DNA of 64,000 nucleotides from Owenia fusiformis (lineage: Eukaryota > Annelida > Polychaeta > Sabellida > Oweniidae): positions 32,801,375 through 32,865,374 of the forward strand of contig CAIIXF020000005.1 in the NCBI GenBank assembly GCA_903813345.2, read 5' to 3'. Every line of letters begins with the position of its first letter. Position 1 is the first letter of the stretch. The notes under the pieces are model-generated. The model saw only the letters and a list, made by a program, of their open reading frames with translations. It was not told where the DNA came from and ran no database searches. The translations under genes and the position numbers were made by a program. This document shows positions 46,029 through 58,523 of this stretch, one piece after another.

Positions 46029-46619
46029 TTTACATGGGGATTTAAACTACATAAACATTAATGGTTTATGAAGGGTTTATTGAGTGATTTGGTTCTTCCT
46101 CAGGGTTGTGCAGGTTACAGTAACAACTTAGAATGTCAGAGTTAATTGTAAAGATTAAAATACCATAAAGCTATCTCCAGTATGTAGCAAAGGGAGATAA
46201 GGAAAGAAAATTAGGCCTCTATTTCGATTCTTGAAAAATGATAACCCTTTATTCCAATGGTTTTTATTGCCAACAGTCTCATTTCTAGTCACTGCAATCT
46301 AGAAAATGAATAAACTCCTTTCGGTTTAAGATACATTATCTTTTCTTTTGTATGTTATAGCTTAAAACAAGATACGGTGGTATTACAAACAAAATTGTTA
46401 TTTACATGTTTCTGAGTCTTCAGCTGAAACAAGTTCCTCTTAACCTGGGTAGAATAGTATCAATACTTATTACTATGCTAGTGTGATGATTCAATTGCAG
46501 CCTCTTTTATTGAAAAGTAATGAAATCAATCTATGTCAAGGATTAAACCACTATATAATAGACATCTAAAGGAATAATTACAGACATTTAAATCACAAGT
46601 GGCTAATATTAGTTTGATG

Positions 46620-46650
46620 TATAAATACCATCAGTAGTATTCAAGTCAGT
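46620..46650 (+). promoter_or_regulatory. Candidate TATA promoter
   Basis: TATAAATA at 46620-46627 and TCAGT at 46646-46650 put the start A at 46648, 28 nt downstream. It lies 173 nt before the ATG at 46821. Confidence 0.4.
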
Positions 46651-46820
46651 CAATCAGCGCTGACGAAACCAGTTGGAGTAATTTGTACTTAGTGTATTGA
46701 TTCTTCTCAAGACTTTCAACATTTCAAAATAAGTAGAAGCTATTTAAGCAAAGTGGACAAGGTTGAACAAACCAAATTTTAAGTCTTAGCAACTGAACAC
46801 AATAAGTGATACCTTATTAA

Positions 46821-47007
46821 ATGGCAGAATCAAAGAACATTAATTTTCACAAGGATGATAAAAGCTATGAGAAATGCTGTAGTTGTTGGCAGTTGGAGCT
46901 TGCAGAGGAGCATCGTCATTGGTTTCCTGTTTTGCCACCAGGAGGCGGTGGTAATAGCATTTACAAAAGGGCTCGCGCTTTCTCCCTTGCTTTGGTTAAA
47001 ACAAAGG
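46821..47007 (+). CDS. Candidate alternative first coding exon
   Basis: ATG 46821 opens 62 codons (begins MAESKNINFHKDD) and the exon ends at a GTAGGTGAA donor in phase 1. The 46850-47010 stretch is clearly richer in G+C than its flanks. It contains KCCSCWQLE and a run of four glycines. The next exon at 47329 accepts phase 1, so this could be an alternative start of the gene whose other candidate exons end in the same phase. The opposite strand is open too, and no family was recognised, so a conserved non-coding element is an alternative. Confidence 0.3.
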
Positions 47008-47328
47008 GTAGGTGAAATGCATATTATGACCAACTTGGCTTGTAGTATAAAATAATTAATTTTGTGTTGTTATATCCCATTTCTAGTTTGTGTTTAATAG
47101 ATTTTGGAAATATAGTGTTGGTCTTTTCAGATTGTATGGTTTCTGCATTGTCATCCTAATCATGAATTATTTAAGGTACATAATTTGGGATTTCTTACAG
47201 AAAATAAGAGGGGGGTATATTGTGGAGTTGAATGTTTGGTTAAAATGAACTTAACATTCTTTTGTCTTGTTTCCAGATATTGTTCTTGTTTAGTTCTTAA
47301 GATGTTTATTTGTACAATATTTTATCAG

Positions 47329-47420
47329 ATAAAAGCTCACTTTGTGATAGTGATAGTCTTCTAACACTTAAAGATGTTCCAACTTCCCATTTACTACTTT
47401 GTACTGTTGAAATACATACA
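47329..47420 (+). CDS. Candidate shared downstream exon
   Basis: The acceptor is AATATTTTATCAG. After one carried base the exon reads DKSSLCDSDSLLTLKDVPTS and continues to a possible GTGAAG donor at 47421. Without that splice the frame runs to a stop at 47600 through hydrophobic, noise-like residues. It is in phase with both candidate upstream exons (41345 and 47007). Low certainty. Confidence 0.28.
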
Positions 47421-48309
47421 GTGAAGAAATTATCAATTAGATGTAGACTCATCAATCTAATAGTGTGTATTACGTTGATCACTTTGGGCAAAATTTGCTT
47501 ACCGTTTAATCTTTTATCTTTTTGTGGACTAGGCATTAGGCAATCCATAATAATATTTTTGGGGTTCAAACTGCACAGTATGGTTTTGATTGTCACTTGA
47601 ACTGTTGTGTTTGCTCATATGTTAGTGTTGGTTGTAGAATGAAGGGTATGTTGCGAAGAGCATTTACCATTGCAAGCATATGATGTTCTATGACTAACTC
47701 TCAGAAAAATGGAAGATCTTGTGGATCAAATTTTACACTCTCAAAACTCAATTGTTCATTGTCTTCAATTAGTAGTAATTGTAAAAAAGTAAAATGTTAT
47801 GTGGAATTTATGTAACCACACTTGGAAATTGGCAAGGGTGATCGAAAAAAAGATCACAAAGATTGTTCTTAATATGGGTTCCAGTATTTACATAAATGAT
47901 TGAGAAATAGGGGTCAAAATCATTGTGAATTATTGTGCTTTATGGACGTTGAGACTGCATTATCTTGTATAAAAATGAGTAACTTATTTTGCTGTCAAGA
48001 GTATTGGTTTTCACTTTTTTAAGAATAATTCTTCAACATGTAAAATAATGTATTGCAATTGTTTTAGTATGAATGAAAGGGCTTAATGTCTTCTGGACCT
48101 GGATTGTGATATTGGTTCCTGAATGAGGCTTCATTTTCTCTGTTTTGTAACACTTCTCTCTTTGATACCTGTGCATACACTATTTACATTGAATATCATT
48201 CACCAACTTTTAAAATACATATTTTGTTGGCTTCTGTATGAATCGAATTGTTTTTGGTGTTATGGTTCTAAATTATAATCATGGATAATGGTTGAGGAGG
48301 TATTAGACC
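47421..48309. other. AT-rich DNA
   Basis: Frames on both strands across 47306-47600 mirror each other and are not independent evidence. Nothing else seen. Confidence 0.3.
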
Positions 48310-49040
48310 TGTCCCCTCAGTTTTATGCAAAAAATCTCAAATTATGCGATGGAATTTTTAAAATTCTGGATATTATGCAAATTGATGCGATTTTCATTTT
48401 GTTGAATTATGCAAAATATGCGATTGATTTAACACAAGAAATTGAATGAAATGATGGCTTCAGTGCTTCGTAATACATTTTATTCCCCTTTTCGAATTTC
48501 GAGACCGGAAGTATGTTGTGAAAAGGGCAAAGTGCGGATAGTTGACGAATGTGGCAGTTGAACTGGTAGTCAGAAAAAACAGTTAGGATCAGTATCATAG
48601 TCATATCAGCAGTTCATAGATTAAAAATAAAGCTACCGTTAATAGCTGTTGTTTCGAAATGATATAACATATATTCTCGTATATAACTGAACAAAGACAC
48701 GGCATATGTGCAGTGAGATAAACTGCCGGATCCGGACCATTGTCCGCAAAATACACCCCATCGCCAAGCTTTCGCTAAAAAGTTTTGAAAGTAGAACTAT
48801 GATTTCTTTTAATTTTGTCAATATTTTGATAAGGAACTGTTCAGGTAACACATATTCATTCCAGGTTAATCTATAAATCTATAAATCAATGGCCGAGGTG
48901 GCATTTTTTGCAAGTAAGTGGGGATTTTTGTCTTTTATGCAACTTTATGCGCTTGTGTGTGGATTATGCGGGCAAAGGTAAAATATGCGGAATTATGCTG
49001 CGGGCGCCTATTCGAATAATCAAATAAAACTGAGGGGACA
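48310..49040. mobile_element. hAT-like non-autonomous element
   Basis: The 17 bp ends TGTCCCCTCAGTTTTAT and complement are perfect inverted repeats. The 8 bp flanks are ATTAGACC and CTTAGACG (6 of 8 alike), fitting a decayed 8 bp duplication of hAT type. The motif TTATGC recurs many times near both ends, like subterminal transposase sites. No transposase is present. Confidence 0.65.
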
Positions 49041-50852
49041 CTTAGACGTTGTTTCTTTTACATTGGATTATGGTTTGGGATAGTTTACTATATGTTAATA
49101 TTCAAATTGTTTAATCATCATCAGTCATACTGGAAATGATAACTCCAAGAAATAACCCCCCCCCCCTAAGAAATTAGCCCATCTGAAGAAATGAATCCCT
49201 CCAAAGAAAGAAATGCATACTGCATGTACTCTGTTAAGCTGTATACATCAGTTATTAAGATTCCCCCCTCGTCACATCTGGGGTAATGGGGTAATGAGAG
49301 CATAATGAGAGTTAATCCTCTTCAATGGTTGTAAATCTTATTTCATGTATTCTTCTAAACATTATTCAGCAAGAATGTTTTTGAAGTCTGCTGTTCAGTT
49401 CTAAGTGAATTCTATATTTCGCTTGTGCAGGAATTCATTAAGAAACAGCTTAGCCCATGAGTTCAGAATATTGCATATACTAAAAGGTTTAATCAATTCA
49501 ATTTCTGAAAATGTGAATGTACTTCATTCTGTAATCAGAGGGCATATTGGGACAACACATTCAAAGCAATAAGTTTTGCATAACAAACATTATCAAATGG
49601 TTTTCGTTATATAGTTAGAATATCACATGAGGATACATGTATGATTGATATTCAAGCCAAAATATCAAATGTTAAGAAAAATTCCCAAAACTATGAAATA
49701 CCTTCTGATATTGATACTGATGTCTGCCAAATATGCATCAAAAGTGGTATTCGATTGTTTAAATTTGAAAATTTTCATTTTTTGTCTCATACAGTAAGCA
49801 ATGGGAATGGCCAACTAGTCTCATCCATTCATATGTCAATCTCCTTTTCAGTCAAATGAAAACTGCCATTCATGGGAACTAATGTTCCCTGGTCATAGCT
49901 TCCTTTTAGGGAAAATGGCTTTTTATAACATTATATGAGTGTTTTATTTCTAATGTTTCCAAATTAGATAATATACATTGCAATTTATGTTGAGTTATGT
50001 ATGAGTGTCAGTCTCAGCTCCCCATAGTTTATGGGTTCTCTTAAATCATTTTCAGTTGATGTCCGTCGGTCAGAAAATCCATTTATTTTCTCATTCGGCC
50101 GTATCCTTAAGTTTTTCCCCAAAAATAAGTCATGTAAATATGAGTAAGTACTGACCAAATGATTCGAGAGAGGCTTTTGAACTTTTTCTAAAAATTGATT
50201 TTTCGACCATCGGACAGAAACTGAAAATTATATTTTAGTACTCTATAAATCTAAATTCGTAAGGAACTCTATAATTTCTTTACAGACATGGTGTCTGATT
50301 AGCATATTTTGAATTAATTTGCTGTAATATCACTTTCTGTAAGTCTCTCCATCAATCTATATATATCAAGTCATGAAATTTATGTTATTGTCTATCAAAA
50401 GAGGGTTAAAAGGCTAGTATTGATTCCCTTCATAAGTGTTTGTGCTATTTAAAGGTCTTTTATGGATTCTAAAAATGTACCATTAAATGCTACTCATATT
50501 AGTATACCGGAGTATGATTGTTTGCTCTATTCTAAAGCCACATTCACTATATGAAATAACTGATGGAATTAATTGGCTTCTTAGGATCATTTTGAGGTCA
50601 TTAAATGTTATGGTTCTCTAATGGATCAATTCAGTTTATAATGCCAGCAGCCACCTATTGGTTATGATATTAGTCTTTCAGTTCCATGTTAAACATTATT
50701 ATTTCAAAAAACATTCAAATTTCTAGGACTCGTGAGCCCAGTCAATACAAAATATTATCCAAACCTGAAAAATTGGAGGAAAATGAGATTGATAATCCAA
50801 CTAAAATGATGTGAGAAGTATCAACTGTATAAAACTGTTATGCAAATTAAAT
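49041..50852. other. AT-rich DNA
   Basis: No gene seen. An 11-base C run lies near 49156-49166. Confidence 0.3.
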
Positions 50853-50910
50853 GATAGTAGAATTACAAAGTTGTTGATTTTCTTTCTCAGAGATATTTAT
50901 TTTATTATTT

Positions 50911-50944
50911 GACGTTTCGTAGGGTGTCCATCCTACTTCTTCAG
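50911..50944 (-). ncRNA. Hammerhead-ribozyme-like motif, left arm
   Basis: Same motif on the minus strand with one substitution that breaks a pair in stem II (CACCCTAC in place of CATCCTAC). The two motifs face each other. Confidence 0.4.
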
Positions 50945-51075
50945 AAAAAAATTATATTTGAATCAAACTGAAATAATTAATTATTACATAACAATGAGAC
51001 AAATAGCAACCGTTACTATAGAAAACTTCATTATAATAATTAATTATTTCAGTTTGATTCAAATATAATTTTCTT

Positions 51076-51109
51076 CTGAAGAAGTAGGATGGACATCCTA
51101 CGAAACGTC
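51076..51109 (+). ncRNA. Hammerhead-ribozyme-like motif, right arm
   Basis: CTGAAGA (51076-51082), a perfect 7 bp stem GTAGGAT/ATCCTAC with loop GGAC, then GAAA and CGTC. This fits CUGANGA, stem II, GAAA, with a self-complementary ACGU stem III as in dimeric hammerheads. One extra A between CUGANGA and stem II departs from the consensus. Confidence 0.45.
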
Positions 51110-51191
51110 AAATAATAAAATAAATATCTCTGAGAAAGAGAACTTTGTACATTACTACCAGAGAGATGAACATTCATAGATAGTAGAATTA

Positions 51192-52908
51192 TATTCATAT
51201 TATATGCTTAGCCATGATATATGGCTCGACTAATATCAAGATTACTTTTGAAGGCCATCAAAGATGTAGGCAAAGTTTTGCTTTGTTCTATGGATTACCC
51301 TTCTCTTTGCAACTGTGTATCTCTCCTCTTTGACATACAATCGACAGGTATACTCACTAACGAGTTTGATTTTCAGTTTTGTGTCAGTATATGTCACATG
51401 AATGCTCCAGACTTTGGAAATACAAGATAAATGACAGATGGCTGTCAGGGATATGATTGTAAACTTTTGACATCATTGATATTTCATATTTATTGCTTTG
51501 ATTTCCTTACTCAATTTACCTTATTCAATTTAATAAAATAAAATGTATTTTAATGTTGAGGAATGGGTAATAGACATTGTTTCTTTATATGTTAGGATAT
51601 AGCTTGGGATTCAAGGTTTGATTTTCTTACTCTTGTACAGCTTTTGATATTTCCCTTTGGCATTCATATATCCATATATACAAAGCAAGCCTGTACACGC
51701 TTTTAAAGGGATTGGGTAATTTTTTCATATCCCTTAGAAAATCCCTCCTTTTGTTTATATTGACTGGAGAAAAAATGTCTAATCTGTAAATGTTTTGGGC
51801 CTTGCTTTTAAAAATTTGGTCACATTGTTCATAATTTTCTCAAAATGAGATATTCAGGTTTGTGGTCAAGGTTTGTGGTCAAGATATGTACTTGATATTT
51901 GTCAATTATTTTCTCAACAATAGGGGGGGGGGGCTTGTTCCCACTCCTAAATGGTACTGCCAGATTATTGGAGATACCATCATTATTGAGAAAGTTCAAG
52001 AATTCCAAAATTCCTATGTTTAAAACATTTCTACAGAATGTTGGTTTAACTTAGTGATTTCTGATGCTTCCGGCAGATGTGTCTAGGAGTTGTCTTGAAA
52101 GCATTTTAACAATTTCAATCCAGTGCCAATTCAGCTCTAACTTTCTTGGTTTTCTATTCTTCAAATGAATCCATATCACTCTTTGATTACTGAACCAAAT
52201 GGATGCGTTTACCATGCCCATAATTAGTCATGACAATGGCATGTTAAGGCACGAAATGTTTTCTCCATTCACCTGATTGAAGTTTAAGATGAATTGGGAG
52301 TCATTATTTAAGGAAACATGGATTTCTTCTCTTATTGAATATGCTTCTTGTAAGCACAGCAATTTTATAGTGGTTTAAAACAGTTAATATGATTCAAAGC
52401 AGTTTGTACTATTCAGGTACTCTGTACTTCAAGAGCCCCTCCCCCTGTTTTACACAATTCGTACTCCTTAAATTTTCATCCAATCTTTTGAAATATATGC
52501 TTCTGTTTTGTTAATCCAAAATCCAAATGTCCAACTACTAATCGAGTACCCATTTTGTTGTTTAGATTGGCCTAATAAAGCAATTATATTGGGAATTCAT
52601 CAATGTCATCCAAAGTACTTGATTGAGTTTTTGCCTGAGTATGAAATAATTTTTCATTTCTGTTTGAGAGAATTTGGCTTTGGAAATATAATTGTATTGG
52701 CAGAACTATTTTTACTATCTCCTTAAGAAACATTGCATAATTTGGCAGACACTTCTCTAATCTATCTTATTTTGCAGTTTTATGTCATTCCTATCTTTGA
52801 AATGATACAAATGAAATGAAATACTCATTAAACTGTATTGCAATAATAGCACTTGGTGCCAAATGCTACTTAATGGTGTACGCAATTTTAGATATATATA
52901 AAGATATA
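51192..52908. other. AT-rich DNA
   Basis: Nothing supported. An 11-base G run lies near 51923-51933. Confidence 0.3.
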
Positions 52909-54084
52909 CCGTATTCTCTCCAATAAACGCACAGTGCGTCTACCAAATTCTCCTGGAGGAGATCGATGTCTCAAATGACAAAATCCCCGGGGATTTGTGA
53001 AAAAAATTTGGCGATAATAGGGTGTTTCATGATTTTCCTCTTTAAAACTAGACTCACTCCAACTAGTGGAATCAATTGGTGCAAGGCCCCCATAGGGACC
53101 TTGCGTTTTCATACTAAAGTTCGTTTTGGAGTTTTTTCTTATTGTTCTATGTATTTCAAGACATTTTAGAGACAGGGCCCTTTTTCTAAAGCCCTTTTTA
53201 GAAAAATAATTGAGAATACAGAGGATACCCATTATTACTGCTTTTTAACACAATGTTAACAGAAAATTCAAATTTCAAACTCCTTATCTCACTATAATTC
53301 ACCAATGGAGAATGGAAGTTGAGCAACCAAACTTGGCATAAAGTTGGACCCTAAGATAAGCTCTAATCTAAGGGGTTTGATCTTTTGTGAAATCATATAT
53401 TTGCCTAGCAACCACATAGCAACCATCTAAAATAACATATTTTACAATATGAATCCACTTAATATATGCTAGGATGCTCTAAAACCATTACAAAAAGTCT
53501 TCTTATCCTAAAATACAACAATTTTAACATATTTACAGAAGTGACATCACCATGTTGCATAGCAACAACATGGCAACAGGTGACAATGCCCATTTTGACA
53601 TTTGCACACCATATTCCTATTATATACTCACTTGTATGCCTTTGGATCCCTTCCATATTATTTCTTAACATACAGAAATTGTATTTAAGCATAAATGATG
53701 CAGTTATGCCTGACTATTTTCCCTAGCAACTTCCTAGCAACGGCTTGAAATAATGGTTAGCAATGACCTAGCAACAGGTTAAAATAGCAATGTTTCTCAT
53801 AAAAATCTCACTATTTATCCACTGTTATGTGCTTGAAGAAAATTAATATCTACATGTATGTCTTTTAATTTATAAAGCTTTGTTAATGCACACTCAAAAA
53901 AATCTGTAGTCTCTTGTGTAAAGCATGATGGGACATTTCCTGTCTTATGTTTATCAAATTGCAAGAGTTCTGCAATTCATGTTTCAGTTCTGAGATAAAG
54001 TAAACACAAAATATTCATCGTATTTATCCTTGTTACATTTTCAGCATTGATACCCCTAAGATAATACTTAATTTGGGTTAATTG

Positions 54085-54834
54085 CTACAATTTCCTTTGC
54101 AGTTGCATAGTTTCGGAGCAGTAGAATGCACCATGGCATTTGCAGTTCCACATTTAATAATGACTTTACATGCCTCGGATGCTTGCGACAGTATTGTCCA
54201 TCTGGGTACGCACAATCCTGATGCGCTCCTGAACCATCCTCATAGGTTTGGTGAAGGAAGAACTGGATCCACTATATACCATTACCCCCATACATCTGGT
54301 CCTTGGAGAACTGTTCGCATGACCTGATAGAGTGCTGCATCGCATTTTGGAGGTACTCTATCGGGATCGATCTGTCATGAGTGAAGATGTGCCTGTGCAT
54401 GAGATTTGTCTCACTGTTTGTAGGCTGGTAAACCAGGATGATGAACCTCTCAATTGTGCCCATAACTTCTGTTGTTACGGTTGATGGGCAATCTGCTAGA
54501 GGACACCTGTTAGATCATTACATAAGTTCCATTGCTTGAAAACTGTCCCCTTGCTCTGATGGTAAAGTCCCGATGTGGTATTAGTTCTAGTATGGGTCTG
54601 GAACATTGGCAGCACACATGATCTTTGTTGTCGTAATGCTCTAGCAATCTCATGAACTGGAATGTATAGCGATATGTTTTGCATTTTGAAAATGCTACAT
54701 AGACCTCAATCTGTAACTCAGAGGCACAGGCTAAGGCTATCACAAGAACATTACTGTCCACTGATCTTATCATAAATGTCCTGCAACCTTTTCTGACACC
54801 ATGAGACACATGCAAAAACATATATGTATCTGCC
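54085..54834 (-). pseudogene. Transposon-encoded nuclease-like/CXC gene fragment, left arm
   Basis: A minus-strand frame (best at 54821-54510) gives FLHVSHGVRKG, TFMIRSVDSNVLVIALA and a short YRYTFQFMRLL. These match the pattern HxxxxGxxxxMIRTxDxDVVVLA that I know from a widespread invertebrate transposon protein ending in a Tesmin/TSO1-like CXC domain. Stops and frame changes follow, and most of the CXC cysteines are lost to a small deletion near 54130. It is the mirror image of the right-arm copy. Confidence 0.6.
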
Positions 54835-55208
54835 TCATGACATTGTTAATTTTCAACATTTGGATAGTAATATTCCACTGAACCCAGCATATGGGTTTTA
54901 TCATGGGCTTTCAACTAGAGCCCATGGTTTTATGTATCCCAGCAGGGCATGTTCAAAATACTAATATATAGATTTTAAATCAAGACACCATATTTTACTG
55001 ATTAAATCATTAGGTCAAGGTAATACTTGTTAAAAGCTTAAAATCCTATCTGGGCTTTGCTGAAACATACAAGTCATTAATTTCAAAGTTTCAAGTTTTA
55101 CCACTTGAGATGCTGAAGGATGTAGGAATTGTGCAAAAAGCTCTATCTTTCAAGAAAGTCTTGCCAATTGCTTGGTAGTTTGGTGTTAGGATAGGCTTTC
55201 TTAGAAAC

Positions 55209-55917
55209 AATGACAACAAGATAGAGTTCTTTGCACTACTAGCAACTGTTACAAGACATATTATGGCAGACGATAGAATCTTTGTCTCAACCATTGAAGG
55301 CGAGTGCATCAGTAATCCTGCTAATTATGCCATAATAGTCCCTGCTCCCAGGAAGAGGCAGATACACATATGTTTTTGGATGTGTCTCATGGTGTCAGAA
55401 AAGGTTACAGGACATTTATGATAAGATCGGAGGACAGTAATGTTGTGATAGCCTAATAGCCTGTGCCTCTGATCTACAGATTGAGATCTATGTAGCCTTT
55501 TCAAAAGGCAAAACTAACACTACATTCCAATTTATGAATTTGCTTGAGCACTAGGACCACAAAGATCAAGTGCGCTGCCAATGTTCCATGCCCTTTCTGG
55601 AACTGATACCACCACATCTGGATTTTACCATCATAGCAAGGTGACAATGGAACTTATGTAATGATCTTACAGGTGCACTTTTGACAAGAAGCATATGTAT
55701 GGGGGCAGTGGTATATAGTGGATCCAGTTCTTTCTTCAAGCCTGTGTGTATGAGGAGTCCATCAGGATTGTGGGTGCCCTTGGACAATATTGCCCAAGCA
55801 TCCAAAGCATGTAAAGTCATAATTAAATGTGGATGTACCAAATGTGACTGCAAAGGGAACTGCAAATGCCATGGTGCATTCTACTGCATCGAACTATGCA
55901 CCTGCAAAGGAAATTGA
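55209..55917 (+). pseudogene. Transposon-encoded nuclease-like/CXC gene fragment, right arm
   Basis: In order on the plus strand: NDNKIEFFALLA (from 55209, in the single-copy centre), an EEADT-type site before FLDVSHGVRKG (about 55357-55420), MIRSEDSNVVIA ending in two stops (about 55417-55460), and a CXC segment CGCTKCDCKGNCKC with ELCTCKGN (about 55829-55914). These parts have the order known for a family of mobile-element proteins with a PIN/RNase-like core and a C-terminal Tesmin/TSO1-like CXC metal-binding domain. Several stops and shifts make it a pseudogene. The CXC is better kept here than in the left arm. Confidence 0.65.
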
Positions 55918-57540
55918 TGCAATTCACCAAAATAAAGTATTATCTTAGGGGTATCATTGCTGAAAATGTATCTAGTATCAATGTGATGAATATTTCTCAG
56001 AACTTTATCTCAGAACTGAAACATGAATTGCAATTTGATATATGTAAGACAAGAAATGTCCCATCATGCTTTACACAAGAGACTAAAGAATTTTAAGTGA
56101 GCAACTATAAAGCTTTACAAATTACAAAAGACATATATATTGATTTTCTTCAAGTACATATAGTGGATATATAGTGAAATTCTTATGAGAAACATTGGTA
56201 TTTTAAGATGTTGCTAGGTCGTTGCTGGGCAAATTTAATCTTTATTTCAAGCCATTGCTAGGGAAAATGGTTAGACATAACTGCATCAATACATTTGCTA
56301 TATGTTAAGAAATAATGTGGAAGAGATCCAAAAGCAGTGAACATATAATAAATATATGGTCTGCAAATGTCAAAATGGGCATTGTAACCTGTTGCCATGT
56401 TGTTGCTATGTAACATGGTGATGTCACTTCTATAAATATGTTACAATTGTTGTATTTTAGGATAAGCATACTTTTTTGTAATGGTCTTATAGCATCCTAG
56501 CATATATTAAGTGGATTTATATTGTAAAATATGTTATTTTTGGCGGTTGCTATGTGGTTGCTAGGCAAATATATGATATCACAAAAAATCAAAGCCCTAA
56601 GATTAGAGCTTATCCTAGGATCTAACTTTGTGCCAAGTTTGGTTGCTCAATTCTCATTCTCCATTGGTGAATTATGGTGAGATAAGGAGTTTGGAATTTG
56701 AATTTTCTATTAAAATTGTGTTAAAAAGCAGAAATAACAGGTATCCTGTGTAATCTCAATTATTTTTCTAAAAAGGGCTTTAGAAAAAGGGCCCTGTCTC
56801 TTAAATATCTTTAAATACATAAAACTATAAGAAAAAACTCAAAAACAAACTTTAGTATGAAAACGCAAGATCATTCACCAATTGATTCCGCTAAACTAGA
56901 TAACATATTATCATACCTCAATGTTTTCCTCATACATTTATCAATCTGTGGATTGTGTTTCCGTGGGTTAATTGGCATTATAATACGCATCAATATTGAT
57001 GATAAACATCCACTCCAATTGCTCCGAGCAGGCGCCATTTTGGAAATTGACACCGATACCTGAGTCAAAATCTAAAGGCTTCTTGTATCTGAATGGTCCT
57101 CATAGTTGGTGAAAATATGTTTTATATCCATATAATGCTACTTAACATTTATAAAGGATTGAATATTTGTTTGTGGGAAAGGGCAGAAGAATATTTATAG
57201 TTTGTTTATAGATCGGAACTCCCATGATGCACTGCGAGTTTGAGTAATGGCGACGGGCCCGATTTAACGTTCATTGTAGCTTTTAACTCATCACTATAAG
57301 GTTATCATGAACGTAGTTATAGCTCATAAGGTTCCTTAGACACGTCTGTAACAGCATTATACTCACAAACCGCTCTATCGATAGTGGTAAGTGAATAATT
57401 CAATATTACCCTATTATCGCCCGCTCAAAAAATTATATTTTTTCTTGATTTTTGTTTTTCAAGTTGCCAGTCTTTCTTGGAAAAGTCGGGTGTGCGTTTA
57501 TTGGAGTGTGTGCGTTTAATAGAGATAATACGGTATATCT

Positions 57541-58433
57541 CCCGCTCATCAGCAATCCTCGGGAATTTCTTTAATTGCTTTTTGGCTTTATTTGAGAGAT
57601 ATTTATTTCATATACTGTTATATATTAAAAGCTGTAGAGTTAAATAAAACAATAAATGTCAAGAACTTCAAATTGAGATTAAATATTCATGTTTTGATTG
57701 TAATTATCATTTGTAATTATTACTTGATATTTTCATAACATTCAATGCATACTAAATCTACTAAGTATTATAGGATAAATCAGTTATCAAATGCTCCCAT
57801 TAAATAACCTCAATGAATGACAGCATTTGGATAATACATCAGCTGATATCTATAATATTGAATCAAAACATTGTTTTCTGAGCTTGTGTTATATGTTTAA
57901 AGACAACTATATCCACTCTAAAAATAATATGTTCCTCATAATTTTTTTACATCTCATTGGCATTTTAATTTTATTTTAACAACTTCCAGGATTTTTTGCC
58001 TCTTGGTACTACATGAACATTTTAGAAAATAAATTCAATAAGGCACTCAACCCAAAATTAAAATGTAATTTGTCCTCTTCATGCTTTTAGTCGGTTGGTT
58101 TTCAACCATGGTTCATATGCCAGCATTAAATCCCCAATTACTTTGTGATGAGATTCAATCAAGAAAGTGCCATATTATCTTACTGAATGCAGTGATAAGT
58201 TTGTTGTAAAATCAATACTATCAATACCAGCAGTGTTTAATATGGATGCATGATATGTCTTTATCTTGCATTTTGAGTGACATCTAAAGGATATTAGTAA
58301 TATCTTTTGATGTATTCTGAAAAAATTTCCATCCACATGGTCACCCCTCTCAGGAAAAAAGTATCCCCCTCCAAGAAAACATGCCAAATTTTGTGCTTTA
58401 TATTTTTCTTCATTTTACACAGCATCTACAACT
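57541..58433. other. AT-rich DNA
   Basis: No gene or repeat recognised. Confidence 0.3.
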
Positions 58434-58523
58434 ATTTATTGTTTATTCATATATTCAATCAGGTTTGTAGTCAGTGAGATAGAACACCAAATTATTCACA
58501 AAAAGAATATTACTAAATGTTGT
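58434..58523. repeat. 90 bp direct repeat, copy 1
   Basis: Differs from 59985-60074 at about five positions. It contains GTCAGTGAGATAGAACACCA. The copies are 1,551 bp apart. Confidence 0.9.

Larger units (their letters stand above)
50866..51178. mobile_element. Fold-back element with Penelope-like ends
   Basis: The insert is 313 bp and is flanked by the 13 bp direct repeat GATAGTAGAATTA (50853-50865 and 51179-51191). Arms of about 120 bp (50866-50990 and about 51030-51148) are inverted copies around a 40 bp centre. Each arm ends in a block with CTGAAGA, a stem and GAAACGTC. Long variable duplications and inverted terminal copies carrying hammerhead motifs are features reported for Penelope-like elements. 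Confidence 0.65.
52909..57533. mobile_element. 4.6 kb fold-back transposon, CCGTATTCTCTC family
   Basis: The ends CCGTATTCTCTCC and TAATACGG are flanked by TA on both sides. Left arm (52909 to about 54839) and right arm (about 55353 to 57533) are inverted copies over nearly 2 kb, the right arm being longer by an extra block around 56905-57400. The arms hold decayed inverted copies of one gene, and only 54840-55352 is single copy. The 24368-24990 element is a short relative. The superfamily is uncertain. Confidence 0.8.

Noticed and set aside
47131-47175. 45 nt stretch between TTTTCAG and GTACAT
   Set aside because: In the phase delivered by the upstream candidate exon it hits a stop. Other frames are open but unsupported.
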